Shown piece by piece: positions 1 through 8,764 of a DNA stretch of 64,000 nucleotides; position 1 is the stretch's first letter; the number at the start of each line of letters is the position of its first letter. The notes beneath the pieces were generated by a model, which saw nothing but the letters and a program-made list of their open reading frames with translations, did not search any database and was not told the DNA's origin. The stretch spans positions 124,001-188,000 of the forward strand of contig NZ_CABHMS010000010.1 in the NCBI RefSeq assembly GCF_902167635.1, written 5' to 3'. A program made the position numbers and the translations under genes. This DNA is from Chitinophaga vietnamensis (GTDB lineage Bacteria; Bacteroidota; Bacteroidia; Chitinophagales; Chitinophagaceae).

Positions 1-1842
1 GGCGCTACACAGGCACTCAAGCCGGATGGCTCGCCCATCGTGGATTCCCGCAACCCGCTGCCCGATCTGTATAATGGCAACAGCCAGTATGTGAATACTT
101 TTTTCCGGGCCAACCTGAACGCTACGGCTAACATCACGAAAGACCTTACTTTCAAAACAATGTTCACCGGGCAATCAAACAACAATCGTCAGGATCGATA
201 CAATCAGCTCAACTACGTATATACGTCCACGGGGCTGCAAGGCAAAGTGCTCGATTACCCTTCCCAGGTTACGCCATACAGGAGCAATAATGAAGAGTTC
301 TATTGGGTATTCTATAACACGCTCAACTATACGAAATCCATCAACAACGTACATAACTTTTCCGCGATATTGGGTACGCAGGCAGAGTCGTACCAGCTCA
401 AGAACATGTCGGCGCAAAAGTCCGACCCGCCTAAGTCCGGCCTGAATGAAGTAGATGCAGGTACCAGTAATGTGCAGGCTTCCGGCAATACTACTGAATG
501 GAGCATGCTCTCTTATTTCGGTCGTGTGAACTATAATTACCGCGAAAAATACCTGTTGGAAGGCAACCTGCGTGCGGATGCTTCTTCCCGTTTCCGGCAG
601 GGCAACCGCTGGGGCTATTTTCCATCTGTATCAGTAGGCTGGGCGATGGAGAAAGAAAATTTCATCAAACGTTTGCCTGCGATCAGTCAGCTGAAATTAC
701 GCGCCTCCTGGGGCCAGCTGGGCAACCAGAATATCGACAACAACTATCCGTACATCGGTGCAGTGACGCAAACTAACGGTACCAGCTATACGGTGGGCGG
801 CCAGCTGGCGCCCGGCGCCGCCATCACGCAACTGGTGGATCGCAATATCAGCTGGGAAACCACTACCAGCGCAGATGTGGGATTAGACCTCGGCTTCTTC
901 GATAATGCCCTTTCTTTCGAGCTCGACTACTTCAATAAAAATACCGACAAGATATTGGTGCAATTGCCTATCTCCAGCACTTTGGGAGAAGTGAGCGCAC
1001 CGATACAGAATATTGGTAAGATGAATAACAAAGGCTTTGAATTTGCGGTGAACTACCGTTCGCCGGAATATAAGTCGGGCTTCAGTTACGCCATCGGCGC
1101 CAACGTCTCCTATATCAAAAATATGGTCACCAGATTCCGCGAAGATGCGCCGGACCAGCTATGGCTGATCCGCGAAGGACAGCCTTACAAAATGCTGTAT
1201 GGTTTCAAGGCCATCGGTATTTTCCAGACAGACAAAGAAGCGTCTCAATACATGTATGCCAATGGCTATGTGCCGAAGGCGGGAGATATCAAATATGAAG
1301 ATGTGAACGGCGATGGCAAACTCGATTACAAAGACAAGCAAGCCCTTGGAAACACGCTGCCATCCTGGACTTACGGCTTCACCATCAATGTCAATTACAA
1401 ACGTTGGAGCCTGAACGTAGTAACGCAGGGTATGGCCGGCGTATATGGTTATAACCAGAGTGCCTGGACCACGCCGCTGGGCATTTCCGGAGGCACCTTG
1501 CTGACCCGCTGGCGCGACGCCTGGACGCCGGAGAACCACAGCGCCACACTGCCAAGGATCGTGGTGAACGATACCTGGAACCGTTACGAATCTTCTTTCT
1601 GGGTGCAAAATATGAGCTATCTGAAGATCAAGAATATCCAGCTCTCCTACCAGCTGCCCGAAGCCTGGATGAAGACTATCCGCTTCAGAAGCGCGAATGT
1701 GTATGCCAACGTACAAAACCTGCCATCCTTTACCAGCAAGGGTTACATTGGTTTTGATCCGGAGCAGAACACGTTCGGTAACGGCGCAACCATCTATCCC
1801 ACGCCGGTGATCACATCTTTTGGTATCAATGTGCAACTTTAA
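1..1842 (+). CDS. SusC/RagA-family TonB-linked outer-membrane receptor, C-terminal part (5' truncated by window edge)
   Basis: The frame is open from base 1, so the real start lies outside the window; the first in-frame GTG at 40 is not a credible start. About 613 residues of beta-barrel are present, rich in aromatic, Asn, Gly and Tyr residues in alternating strands, ending in a typical outer-membrane C-terminus (SFGINVQL). The middle holds the usual SusC features: a Trp-Gly-Gln-Leu-Gly-Asn-Gln segment, an internal EF-hand-like loop (DVNGDGKLDYKDK) and a PSWTYGF stretch. SusC proteins import oligosaccharides or peptides across the outer membrane using TonB energy. The SusD partner follows 6 bases downstream in the same operon. 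The plug domain is missing only because of the window edge. Substrate cannot be told. Confidence 0.93.
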   Translation, partial: GATQALKPDGSPIVDSRNPLPDLYNGNSQYVNTFFRANLNATANITKDLTFKTMFTGQSNNNRQDRYNQLNYVYTSTGLQGKVLDYPSQVTPYRSNNEEFYWVFYNTLNYTKSINNVHNFSAILGTQAESYQLKNMSAQKSDPPKSGLNEVDAGTSNVQASGNTTEWSMLSYFGRVNYNYREKYLLEGNLRADASSRFRQGNRWGYFPSVSVGWAMEKENFIKRLPAISQLKLRASWGQLGNQNIDNNYPYIGAVTQTNGTSYTVGGQLAPGAAITQLVDRNISWETTTSADVGLDLGFFDNALSFELDYFNKNTDKILVQLPISSTLGEVSAPIQNIGKMNNKGFEFAVNYRSPEYKSGFSYAIGANVSYIKNMVTRFREDAPDQLWLIREGQPYKMLYGFKAIGIFQTDKEASQYMYANGYVPKAGDIKYEDVNGDGKLDYKDKQALGNTLPSWTYGFTINVNYKRWSLNVVTQGMAGVYGYNQSAWTTPLGISGGTLLTRWRDAWTPENHSATLPRIVVNDTWNRYESSFWVQNMSYLKIKNIQLSYQLPEAWMKTIRFRSANVYANVQNLPSFTSKGYIGFDPEQNTFGNGATIYPTPVITSFGINVQL

Positions 1843-1848
1843 AAAGAA

Positions 1849-3381
1849 ATGACTATGCGATATATATGTTTTTTGATGATGGCCCTGATGTTGTTGGTCA
1901 GCAGCTGCTCTAAATCATTCCTCGATAAAAAGCCCGACGACCGCATCACTACAGAAAATTTCTGGCAGAATGAATCCGATGCCTTGCTGGCTTTGTACGG
2001 CGTGTACAACGTTTTACATGAATCTTTCGTATATGGCTATGGCGGCGGTTTTGACGCCTGTTCGCCCAACGCCTATCAATGGGCCTACTGGGAAGGGATG
2101 GAGAAGCAGGTGGGTAACGGCACCATCTCTGCCAATGATGGCGGTATCGTCAGCGGGCGATGGCAGCAGTGTTATACCGGTATCAATCGTGCCAATACTT
2201 TTTTTGAAAATATAGATAAGGTACCGATGGATAGTTTGAAGAAAGTGCAGTTGAAGGGAGAGATTTATTTCCTGCGCGGGGTATACTATGCGCTGCTCGC
2301 CAATAGCTATGGCGGCGTGCCGGTGTTTACCAGATCGATCAGCGCTGAGGAGGCGCGGTCGCTGAAACGCAATACAGAAGACGAAGTATGGGCACAGGTA
2401 CATGCAGATTACGACGAAGCGATCAAACGTTTGCAGAAAGAAGCGCCTGTAACGGGAAGGGCTACACTGGGCGCCGCCTATGCCATGAAGCTGCGGGCAT
2501 ATCTCTACAAAAGTAATTGGGACAAAGTACTGGAATATGCCGATAAAATTGATGCGTTGAACAAGTACAGCCTGTTCCCCAGCTACCATGGCCTGTTTCA
2601 GCTCGCCAATGAAAACAACGCCGAAGTACTTTTTGATGTGGAATATATGGATGGCCCTTTTCAGCAGGGCAGTTATTTCGATCGTCACTGGCAACCGCAG
2701 AACATCAAATATGGCATCGATGGTTCTAACTCCGTTGCGCCGATCCAGAACCTGGTGGATGCCTATGAAACCATCGATGGATCGCCGGTAGATAAAAGTA
2801 ATCCTTACGCCAACCGTGATCCGCGGCTGGATTTCACGATCCTGCGGCCGGGCGCTTATTTCCAGGGGCAGCTCTATCCCGTGGAAATAAAAAACCACAC
2901 TGGTCAGAAAGTAGGTTTCGGTATCCGTAAGTATACCATTGAAACGCAGCAGGTGGTGGCAGGGCAGGAGCCCCTGAATTTCATCATCTACCGTTATGCC
3001 GATGTGATCCTGTCGCGGGCAGAGGCCATGATAGAAAAGGGTGTGAATATTCCGCAGGCTATCCAGCTGATCAACCAGATACGTACTTCACGTACAGATG
3101 TGAAGATCAAGGCGCTGCCGCTGAACCTCCCGCAGGATGCGGCCCGCCAGCAGTTGCGCCACGAGCGCCGCATCGAGTTTGCGCTCGAAGGGCTTTATTG
3201 GGATGATGTAAGGCGCTGGGGCATCGGCAAAGATATCTATCCCGTTGAAGTGCGTGGCGCCGATGGCGGCCTGATCGAAACGAAATTCGCCAGCGGCTAT
3301 ACCGACAAGTCGAAGTTCCTGCCCATCTCCAATAATGAAATTTCCATCAATCACAACCTGGTGCAGAATCCCGGCTACTAG
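1849..3381 (+). CDS. SusD/RagB-family outer-membrane lipoprotein
   Basis: This 510-residue protein begins with a lipoprotein signal (hydrophobic segment then LLVSSC, so the mature protein starts at Cys 20) followed by the SusD-typical FLDKKPDDRITTENFWQNESDA. TPR-like helices occur throughout, and a C-terminal RHERRIEFALEGLYWDDVRRW block is the classic SusD/RagB signature. SusD proteins cap the SusC barrel on the cell surface and bind the substrate. It lies 6 bases behind the SusC gene. Two ATG codons (1849 and 1855) are possible starts. A 53-bp perfect inverted repeat begins 8 bases after the stop and may end the transcript. Confidence 0.95.
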   Translation: MTMRYICFLMMALMLLVSSCSKSFLDKKPDDRITTENFWQNESDALLALYGVYNVLHESFVYGYGGGFDACSPNAYQWAYWEGMEKQVGNGTISANDGGIVSGRWQQCYTGINRANTFFENIDKVPMDSLKKVQLKGEIYFLRGVYYALLANSYGGVPVFTRSISAEEARSLKRNTEDEVWAQVHADYDEAIKRLQKEAPVTGRATLGAAYAMKLRAYLYKSNWDKVLEYADKIDALNKYSLFPSYHGLFQLANENNAEVLFDVEYMDGPFQQGSYFDRHWQPQNIKYGIDGSNSVAPIQNLVDAYETIDGSPVDKSNPYANRDPRLDFTILRPGAYFQGQLYPVEIKNHTGQKVGFGIRKYTIETQQVVAGQEPLNFIIYRYADVILSRAEAMIEKGVNIPQAIQLINQIRTSRTDVKIKALPLNLPQDAARQQLRHERRIEFALEGLYWDDVRRWGIGKDIYPVEVRGADGGLIETKFASGYTDKSKFLPISNNEISINHNLVQNPGY

Positions 3382-3388
3382 GCCCGCG

Positions 3389-3507
3389 GGATTTTCGAAT
3401 TTATTGATTTTCGGATTTATTGATTTAATTGAAGCGGAGATAACAATATTGTTCATCTCCGCTTCAATTAAATCAATAAATCCGAAAATCAATAAATTCG
3501 AAAATCC
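3389..3507. repeat. 53-bp perfect inverted repeat (long hairpin) behind the SusD gene
   Basis: The left arm, 3389-3441, and the right arm, 3455-3507, are exact reverse complements over 53 bases, with a 13-base loop that itself contains the palindrome AACAATATTGTT. The arms contain two copies of a unit of the form GGATTTATTGATTT. The same unit recurs near 15930, 19345 and 36915. The structure would fold as a very stable RNA hairpin directly after the susD stop. It may serve as a terminator or 3' stabiliser, or be a mobile palindromic element; the sequence does not decide between these. Confidence 0.9.
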
Positions 3508-3562
3508 TTCCTGAGCCAATTTGCGGGAAATACCTTAAACTTGGTGATTGAAATCTTCTGCA

Positions 3563-4750
3563 ATGCTTAAAGAAAGAATCCGTCAGCTGGCCAGTGAGCT
3601 GCACTCTGCTGCTATTGCCAACCGCAGGCACCTGCATGCCAATCCGGAATTGTCTTATAAAGAGTTTAATACCGCCCTGTTCATCGAAGAACAGCTAAGG
3701 GCGCTGGATATACCTTTCAAACGAATGGCCAATACGGGCGTGGTGGGCTTGCTCAGCGGCGCCCGCCAGCCCTCGGAGGCCGTGGTGGCACTGCGCGCCG
3801 ATATCGACGCACTGCCGATACTGGAACAGAACGAAGTAACCTACCGCTCGCGCAACAATGGCGTGATGCATGCCTGTGGCCATGATGTGCATACTTCCTC
3901 GCTGCTGGCCACAGCGGGCATTCTCAGCCGGATGCGCGAAGAGTTTGCCGGCACGGTGAAGCTGATTTTCCAACCTGCGGAAGAACTGATACCAGGCGGC
4001 GCCAGCATGCTGATCAAAGAAGGCGTGCTCGAAAACCCGCGTCCGCATTACATCCTGGGGCAGCATACCATGCCCGAGATGCCAGCGGGCAAAGTAGGTT
4101 TCCATCCCGGCCGTTATATGGCCAGCAATGATGAAATATTTATTACCATCAAAGGAAAAGGCAGTCATGGCGCCATGCCTCACCTGGGCATCGATCCCGT
4201 GGTGGTGGCTTGTCATATGATCATCGCTTTGCAACAGATCGTGAGTCGCCGCGCTAACCCGCTGATGCCATCGGTATTGTCATTCGGCAAGATGACCGCC
4301 AACGGCGCTACCAACGTGATCCCCGATGAAGTGCAGATCGCCGGTACTTTCCGGTCTATGGATGAAGACTGGCGCCAGGAGGCGCTTGCCAAGATCCGCA
4401 AGATGGCTGTCGGCATCGCTGACAGCATGGAAGCTACCTGCGATATTGATATACAGCAAGGCTATCCGGTGCTCATCAATGATGATCAGCTCACGGCTTT
4501 TGCCCGTGAACATGCCATTGATTTTCTCGGTGCAGAAAATGTGATTGATCTCGATATCTGGATGGCGGCAGAAGATTTTGCCTATTATTCGCAGGCCTCG
4601 GATGCCTGCTTCTATCGCCTCGGCGTGCGCAATGAAGCCAGGGGCATCATTTCCGGCCTGCATACCGCCACCTTCGATGCAGATGAAACCTCCATCGAAA
4701 CCGGCGCCGGACTGATGACCTATCTCGCGCTTAAATCGCTGGGCAACTAA
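3563..4750 (+). CDS. M20D-family metallo-amidohydrolase (N-acyl amino acid / peptide hydrolase)
   Basis: A 395-residue enzyme of the M20D family (IAA-amino acid hydrolase, hippurate hydrolase and AbgB relatives), which cleaves N-acyl amino acids or related amides with two metal ions. Visible motifs are RHLHANPELSYKE near the N-terminus, the metal-binding MHACGHDVHTS around residue 100, FQPAEE about 35 residues later, the HTMPEMPAG segment, and the lid-domain GSHGAMPHLGIDP. The ATG at 3563 was preferred to the TTG at 3548 because family homology begins right after it. No signal peptide is seen, so it is probably cytoplasmic. The exact substrate is not readable. Confidence 0.9.
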   Translation: MLKERIRQLASELHSAAIANRRHLHANPELSYKEFNTALFIEEQLRALDIPFKRMANTGVVGLLSGARQPSEAVVALRADIDALPILEQNEVTYRSRNNGVMHACGHDVHTSSLLATAGILSRMREEFAGTVKLIFQPAEELIPGGASMLIKEGVLENPRPHYILGQHTMPEMPAGKVGFHPGRYMASNDEIFITIKGKGSHGAMPHLGIDPVVVACHMIIALQQIVSRRANPLMPSVLSFGKMTANGATNVIPDEVQIAGTFRSMDEDWRQEALAKIRKMAVGIADSMEATCDIDIQQGYPVLINDDQLTAFAREHAIDFLGAENVIDLDIWMAAEDFAYYSQASDACFYRLGVRNEARGIISGLHTATFDADETSIETGAGLMTYLALKSLGN

Positions 4751-4818
4751 CTTTACTAGCTGTAAATAGTACATATCGCCTGCTGCAAATTATTTATCTT
4801 GCGGCCAATATTTTTACT

Positions 4819-5478
4819 ATGATACGCACCTATACCCGTATGTTGGCTGTAGCGCTGATGACCACAGCCCTGTTCTCCTGCAGTAAAGAAATGAGCGTTG
4901 CGCCCAATGCCCCCGGAAATAATAATAGCGGCAACCCCGCTACCGGCGGTATTTCCGGCGGTGTTACAGGTACTTATGATTTCCTCTGGGAAGAAGTCAA
5001 TACCAAAACATCCATGACGCTGAACGAAGAGGGCAGTACCTACCTTACTAAATCCAATTGTGATTATGTAACGAAGAAAAACACAGGTATTGTCACCTTT
5101 CAGAATGGAAAAACTACTTCTGTTGATTTTTCTTATACTGTTGAAACAATGATGACAGCAGAAACCTGGATAGATAGCGTGAAAGCGGGAGAACAAATAG
5201 TTCCGTTCAATTTCACCTTGCCTGCCATGAGCACGGAAGGTACTTATACCATGGTCGGAACAGATTCCCTCCGTTCCGGGTTTGGACAGGTAACGTCCGG
5301 TATCCCTGATATGAACACCACCAGCGTTCCTACTACTTTCAAAATCAGCTGGGCGGGCGATACCCTGCGCCTGAACGGCGTTCTCTCTGTCAAAGGCCGC
5401 CAGAAAGTAATAATGGGATCAACGTATATACAGGACGTAGATGCGAAAGTGGTGATGGTGCTCAAGAAACGAAAATAA
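4819..5478 (+). CDS. Putative SPII lipoprotein of unknown function
   Basis: A 219-residue protein with a lipoprotein signal (MIRTYTRMLAVALMTTALFS then Cys 21). A low-complexity Asn/Gly/Pro/Thr linker (about residues 30-55) follows, then a probably beta-rich domain (TYDFLWEEVNTKTSMTL and similar). It resembles the small lipocalin-like or DUF-type lipoproteins common in Bacteroidota, but no family is recognised with certainty. It stands alone, 68 bases after the M20 gene, and faces a convergent SDR gene across a strong hairpin at 5484-5528. Confidence 0.75.
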   Translation: MIRTYTRMLAVALMTTALFSCSKEMSVAPNAPGNNNSGNPATGGISGGVTGTYDFLWEEVNTKTSMTLNEEGSTYLTKSNCDYVTKKNTGIVTFQNGKTTSVDFSYTVETMMTAETWIDSVKAGEQIVPFNFTLPAMSTEGTYTMVGTDSLRSGFGQVTSGIPDMNTTSVPTTFKISWAGDTLRLNGVLSVKGRQKVIMGSTYIQDVDAKVVMVLKKRK

Positions 5479-5483
5479 ACGAA

Positions 5484-5528
5484 GATCATTTTTGTACCCC
5501 GGGTGCAACCCGGGGTACAAAAATGATC
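5484..5528. terminator. Bidirectional hairpin between convergent genes
   Basis: A 21-bp perfect stem (5484-5504 with 5508-5528) closes a 3-base loop. The A/T-rich foot supplies a U-run in both transcription directions. It lies between the convergent lipoprotein and SDR genes, and its right foot overlaps the SDR stop codon (5527-5529). Confidence 0.85.
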
Positions 5529-6285
5529 ACAAAAACATACCGCCGCTCGCTTCAATCCGCTGCGCATTTACCCACGCCATTTCATCTGTACACAGCGAGG
5601 CGATCACGCCGCCGATATCATCAGCCACGCCGATGCGGCCCAGGGCGGTGTTGGCGCCGATGGCTTCACGGCTGCCCGGATGGGCATCGAAGTCGGACTT
5701 GTTGAAATCCGTATCGATAGCGCCCGGCGCAATCACATTTACACGGATACCCCTGGCGCCCAGCTCCTTGGCCATATAGCGGGAAAGCACTTCTATTGCG
5801 CCTTTCATGGCCCCGTAGGCCGCATATCCCGGCAGGGCAAAGCGCGCCAGGCCGCTGGAAAGATTGATGATGCCGCCTTTGTCGGCCAGCAGTGGTAACA
5901 ATGTTTGTGTGAGGAAGAACACCCCTTTGAAATGTATGTTCAGCAGCTCATCGAACTGCGCTTCTGTAAATGTGCCGAAGGCGCCTTTTACATTAGTGCC
6001 GGCGTTGTTGATGAGGAAATCAAAGGTATTGCGTTGCCATTGCTCTTGCAGCAGCGCGCCTAAACGCTGCGCGAAATCGCTGAAACCAGCTATGGATGCG
6101 GTGTTCAGCTGCAGGGCTGCCGCCTGGTTGCCGGCGTTGCTGATCTCATTCACTACTTTCTCTGCTTCGTCTTTTTTACTGTGATAGGTGATGATCACAT
6201 CGAAACCTTTCTTTGATAATGCCAGGGCGGCATTTCTGCCGAGACCGCGGCTGCCGCCTGTGATCAGTGCTATTTTCTTTGCCAT
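5527..6285 (-). CDS. Short-chain dehydrogenase/reductase (SDR)
   Basis: A 252-residue classical SDR, an NAD(P)-dependent oxidoreductase. It has the nucleotide-binding TGGSRGLG motif at residues 9-16, NNAG in the middle, the catalytic Ser in NLSSGLARF, and the Tyr-Lys pair in YAAYGAMKGA. IAPGAIDTDFN and a C-terminal GGVIASLCTDEMAWVNAQRIEASGG segment follow. The ATG at 6285 (MAKKIALITGG) was chosen over the one at 6324, since Rossmann-fold homology begins at once there. The substrate is unknown; the form resembles 3-oxoacyl reductase or glucose dehydrogenase-like SDRs. Confidence 0.92.
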   Translation of the reverse strand: MAKKIALITGGSRGLGRNAALALSKKGFDVIITYHSKKDEAEKVVNEISNAGNQAAALQLNTASIAGFSDFAQRLGALLQEQWQRNTFDFLINNAGTNVKGAFGTFTEAQFDELLNIHFKGVFFLTQTLLPLLADKGGIINLSSGLARFALPGYAAYGAMKGAIEVLSRYMAKELGARGIRVNVIAPGAIDTDFNKSDFDAHPGSREAIGANTALGRIGVADDIGGVIASLCTDEMAWVNAQRIEASGGMFL

Positions 6286-6357
6286 GGTTGTTGAAATTTT
6301 TATGACACAAATTTCGCCCGGCATCGCTTCACGGGCATGGTGACAGTTTCAGTATTT

Positions 6358-7971
6358 TTAATGCCCTGATGGCGCTATCTTCAGTTCGTCGAGGTCGAGC
6401 TGCATTTCCTGCTTGCGGATCTCCTCATCGCTGAAGGTGTTGGCCTTGCGCAGGCGGAAGAGCTCTTTGCGTTGTTCGGCATAAATATCTTCCAGCACTT
6501 CGTGATACCGGGCCACCTCGTGCGCTTCTGTTTCGTCGCATTCCAGCGAATCGAGGCGCATGCGGGTTACGTCGATATCATGCTCAAGTTGTTGGTGCAG
6601 GAAGCCCACCAGTTCATTCTCTTTAATATCTTCCTGGTATTTTTCGTTTAGCCGTGCCAGTGCTACGCGCTTCAGGCTGAGCTGTATGCCTGCTTCCTGC
6701 TCGGCTTCAGGGATCAGCTCATCGATCTCTTTGATACCGGTGAGTTTGATGATCAATGGCAGCGTGAGGCCCTGGAATACCAGCGTTACCAATATAACGA
6801 TGAAGGTGATGAAGATAACAAGATTGCGATGCGGAAATGCCGGGCCGCCCTCATGTAAGAGAAAGGGGACCGACAAGGCAGATGCCAGCGACACCACGCC
6901 GCGCATGCCAGCCCAGCCCACTACCAGCGGGCCGCGCCAGCCGGGCGATGATTCGCGCGTGCGGATACTTTTGCTCAACATCCGCGGGATGAAGGCGGCA
7001 GGATAGATCCATGCAATGCGCACGATGATGGTGAGTGCGCTGATCACCAGGCCATAAGTGATGGCTTGTCCTATAGAATAATCCCCTAATCCATTCACGA
7101 TCACCGGCAGTTCCAGCCCGATGAGGATGAACACGAGCCCGTTCAATACGAAGATGAGCGTGCTCCACACTCCCAGCATTTGCAGGCGGGTGGCGCCGGT
7201 GCTGAATATTTCATGCGAGCGCCAGGAGAGGAAAAGCCCGCCGCTCACTACGGCCATCACACCGGAAAAATGAAATTGCTCGGCGGCGAGGTACATAAAA
7301 TAAGGCGTCATTACCGTCAATGCAGCGTCGATACTGGGCGTAGTAGGGAGGAAGCGGTGGATGGCATACATGATATGCGCGATCACCAGGCCTATCACGA
7401 TACCCATGCCTGCGGCGAGAAAGAACTGCTGCATTGCTTCGTGCATGGAGAACTGGCCGGTTAATACCGCCGCCAGCGCAAAGCGGAATACGATCAATGA
7501 AGAGGCGTCGTTGATCAAACTTTCGCCTTCCAGTATGGTGGTCACCCTTTTGGGTACTTTGATATTTTTCAGCACAGATGTGGCTGCCACTGCATCAGGA
7601 GGAGAGATGATACCGCCCAGCAGGAAGCCCAGCGCCAGCGTGAATCCGGGAATCATATTGCTGGATACATAAGCAACAATGCAGGAGGTGAAAAGCACCA
7701 GCCCGAATGCCAGCAACGAAATAGGCCGCAGCCATTTCCGGAAATCATTCCAGGAAGTATACCAGGCAGCCTCATACAGCAAGGGCGGCAGGAAGATCAT
7801 GAAGATCAGCTCGGGGTCTACTTCCGCATGCGGCAGGCCGGGAACGAAGCTGATGGCGAGTCCGGAGAGCACGAGAAAGATGGGATAGGATATCTTCATC
7901 TTCTGCCCAAGCATCACCAACATGAAAATACCAAAGAGTAAAGAGAGGATCAACAATAGTGTGTGGTGCAT
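6358..7971 (-). CDS. CPA1-family Na+/H+ antiporter (first of two paralogues)
   Basis: A 537-residue membrane antiporter with about 12 hydrophobic helices, exchanging cytoplasmic Na+ (or K+) for protons. Family motifs are FLPPLLYEAAWYTSW, ISPPDAVAATSVLK and the ion-site ILEGESLINDASSL, then GWAGMRGVVSLASAL near the end of the membrane part. The last 90 or so residues form a charged, helical cytoplasmic tail. The ATG at 7971 (MHHTLLLILSLL) is preferred: the longer frame to 8196 would run into the divergent deacetylase gene. This start also matches its paralogue at 22316, which has exactly the same length. Confidence 0.93.
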   Translation of the reverse strand: MHHTLLLILSLLFGIFMLVMLGQKMKISYPIFLVLSGLAISFVPGLPHAEVDPELIFMIFLPPLLYEAAWYTSWNDFRKWLRPISLLAFGLVLFTSCIVAYVSSNMIPGFTLALGFLLGGIISPPDAVAATSVLKNIKVPKRVTTILEGESLINDASSLIVFRFALAAVLTGQFSMHEAMQQFFLAAGMGIVIGLVIAHIMYAIHRFLPTTPSIDAALTVMTPYFMYLAAEQFHFSGVMAVVSGGLFLSWRSHEIFSTGATRLQMLGVWSTLIFVLNGLVFILIGLELPVIVNGLGDYSIGQAITYGLVISALTIIVRIAWIYPAAFIPRMLSKSIRTRESSPGWRGPLVVGWAGMRGVVSLASALSVPFLLHEGGPAFPHRNLVIFITFIVILVTLVFQGLTLPLIIKLTGIKEIDELIPEAEQEAGIQLSLKRVALARLNEKYQEDIKENELVGFLHQQLEHDIDVTRMRLDSLECDETEAHEVARYHEVLEDIYAEQRKELFRLRKANTFSDEEIRKQEMQLDLDELKIAPSGH

Positions 7972-8056
7972 ATCATTCACATTAAGTACACAATAAATTA
8001 GGAAATAAATATGAAACGAAAACAACAGATATCCAACTGGTTTTTTATTAATTTCA

Positions 8057-8064
8057 TACATTTG
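8057..8064 (+). promoter_or_regulatory. Predicted -7 element TACATTTG of the PIG-L/GT4/glycosidase operon
   Basis: TACATTTG fits the Bacteroidota -7 consensus TAnnTTTG. A T-rich stretch lies about 20 bases upstream. It would start the mRNA near 8070, about 55 bases before the deacetylase ATG. Confidence 0.5.
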
Positions 8065-8125
8065 TAAGAGAACATTTTCCCCGGTTTTCCTTTTAACAGC
8101 AACGGTTATACGAAAAACAACCACG

Positions 8126-8764
8126 ATGCATGCAACAAGATCCGTACTGGTAATTGTAGCACATCCTGATGACGAAACGTTGTGGGCAGGAGGCACCCTG
8201 CTGGATCACCCCGGCTGGAACTGCTTCGTAGCCTGCATTTGCAGGGGGAGCGATCCCGACCGCGCACCACGTTTCTTTGCAGCGCTTCGGCTATTCGGCG
8301 CTACCGGTGCTATAGATGATCTGGACGATGGCCCGGAGCAAACGCCCCTCCGCCAGGAAGTGCTCATCCATCACCTGTTGTCGCTGATTCCTCAGCAACA
8401 TTTTGATCTGCTGATCACCCATCATCCCAAGGGAGAATATACCCGTCATAAACGTCATGAGGAAGTAAGCAAAGCGGTCATCAATTGCTGGCAGGAAGGC
8501 CGGATACAGGCCAGCGAGTTGTGGATGTTCGCATATGAAGATGGCCACGGCGCCTATTATCCCCAGGCCGACAGCCAGGCGCCATTGCAGGCGCCATTGT
8601 CGCCCGCCACCTGGCAACGTAAATATCAGCTTATCACAGTAACATACGGTTTTGCGCCCGGCAGCTGGGAAGCCGCCACCACACCGGCTACGGAAGCATT
8701 CTGGCGTTTTACTGATCCATCAGCGGCCTGCCGCTACCTGCAACAAGGAAGTACGCTATTATGA
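8126..8764 (+). CDS. PIG-L/LmbE-family N-deacetylase
   Basis: A 212-residue zinc deacetylase of the PIG-L/LmbE family, which removes N-acetyl groups from GlcNAc-type sugars or related molecules. The signature AHPDDETLWAGG (zinc ligands H and D) is at residues 12-23. The third metal-ligand region is HHPKGEYTRHKRHEEV. It is first in a three-gene operon and overlaps the GT4 gene by 4 bases (ATGA). This pairing suggests that a sugar made or transferred by the next enzyme is deacetylated. It does not look like BshB (bacillithiol), whose N-terminus is different. Confidence 0.9.
   Translation: MHATRSVLVIVAHPDDETLWAGGTLLDHPGWNCFVACICRGSDPDRAPRFFAALRLFGATGAIDDLDDGPEQTPLRQEVLIHHLLSLIPQQHFDLLITHHPKGEYTRHKRHEEVSKAVINCWQEGRIQASELWMFAYEDGHGAYYPQADSQAPLQAPLSPATWQRKYQLITVTYGFAPGSWEAATTPATEAFWRFTDPSAACRYLQQGSTLL

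Noticed and set aside
1159-1836. 225-codon minus-strand frame inside the SusC gene
   Set aside because: It lies wholly antisense to a well supported receptor gene and shows no recognisable domain.
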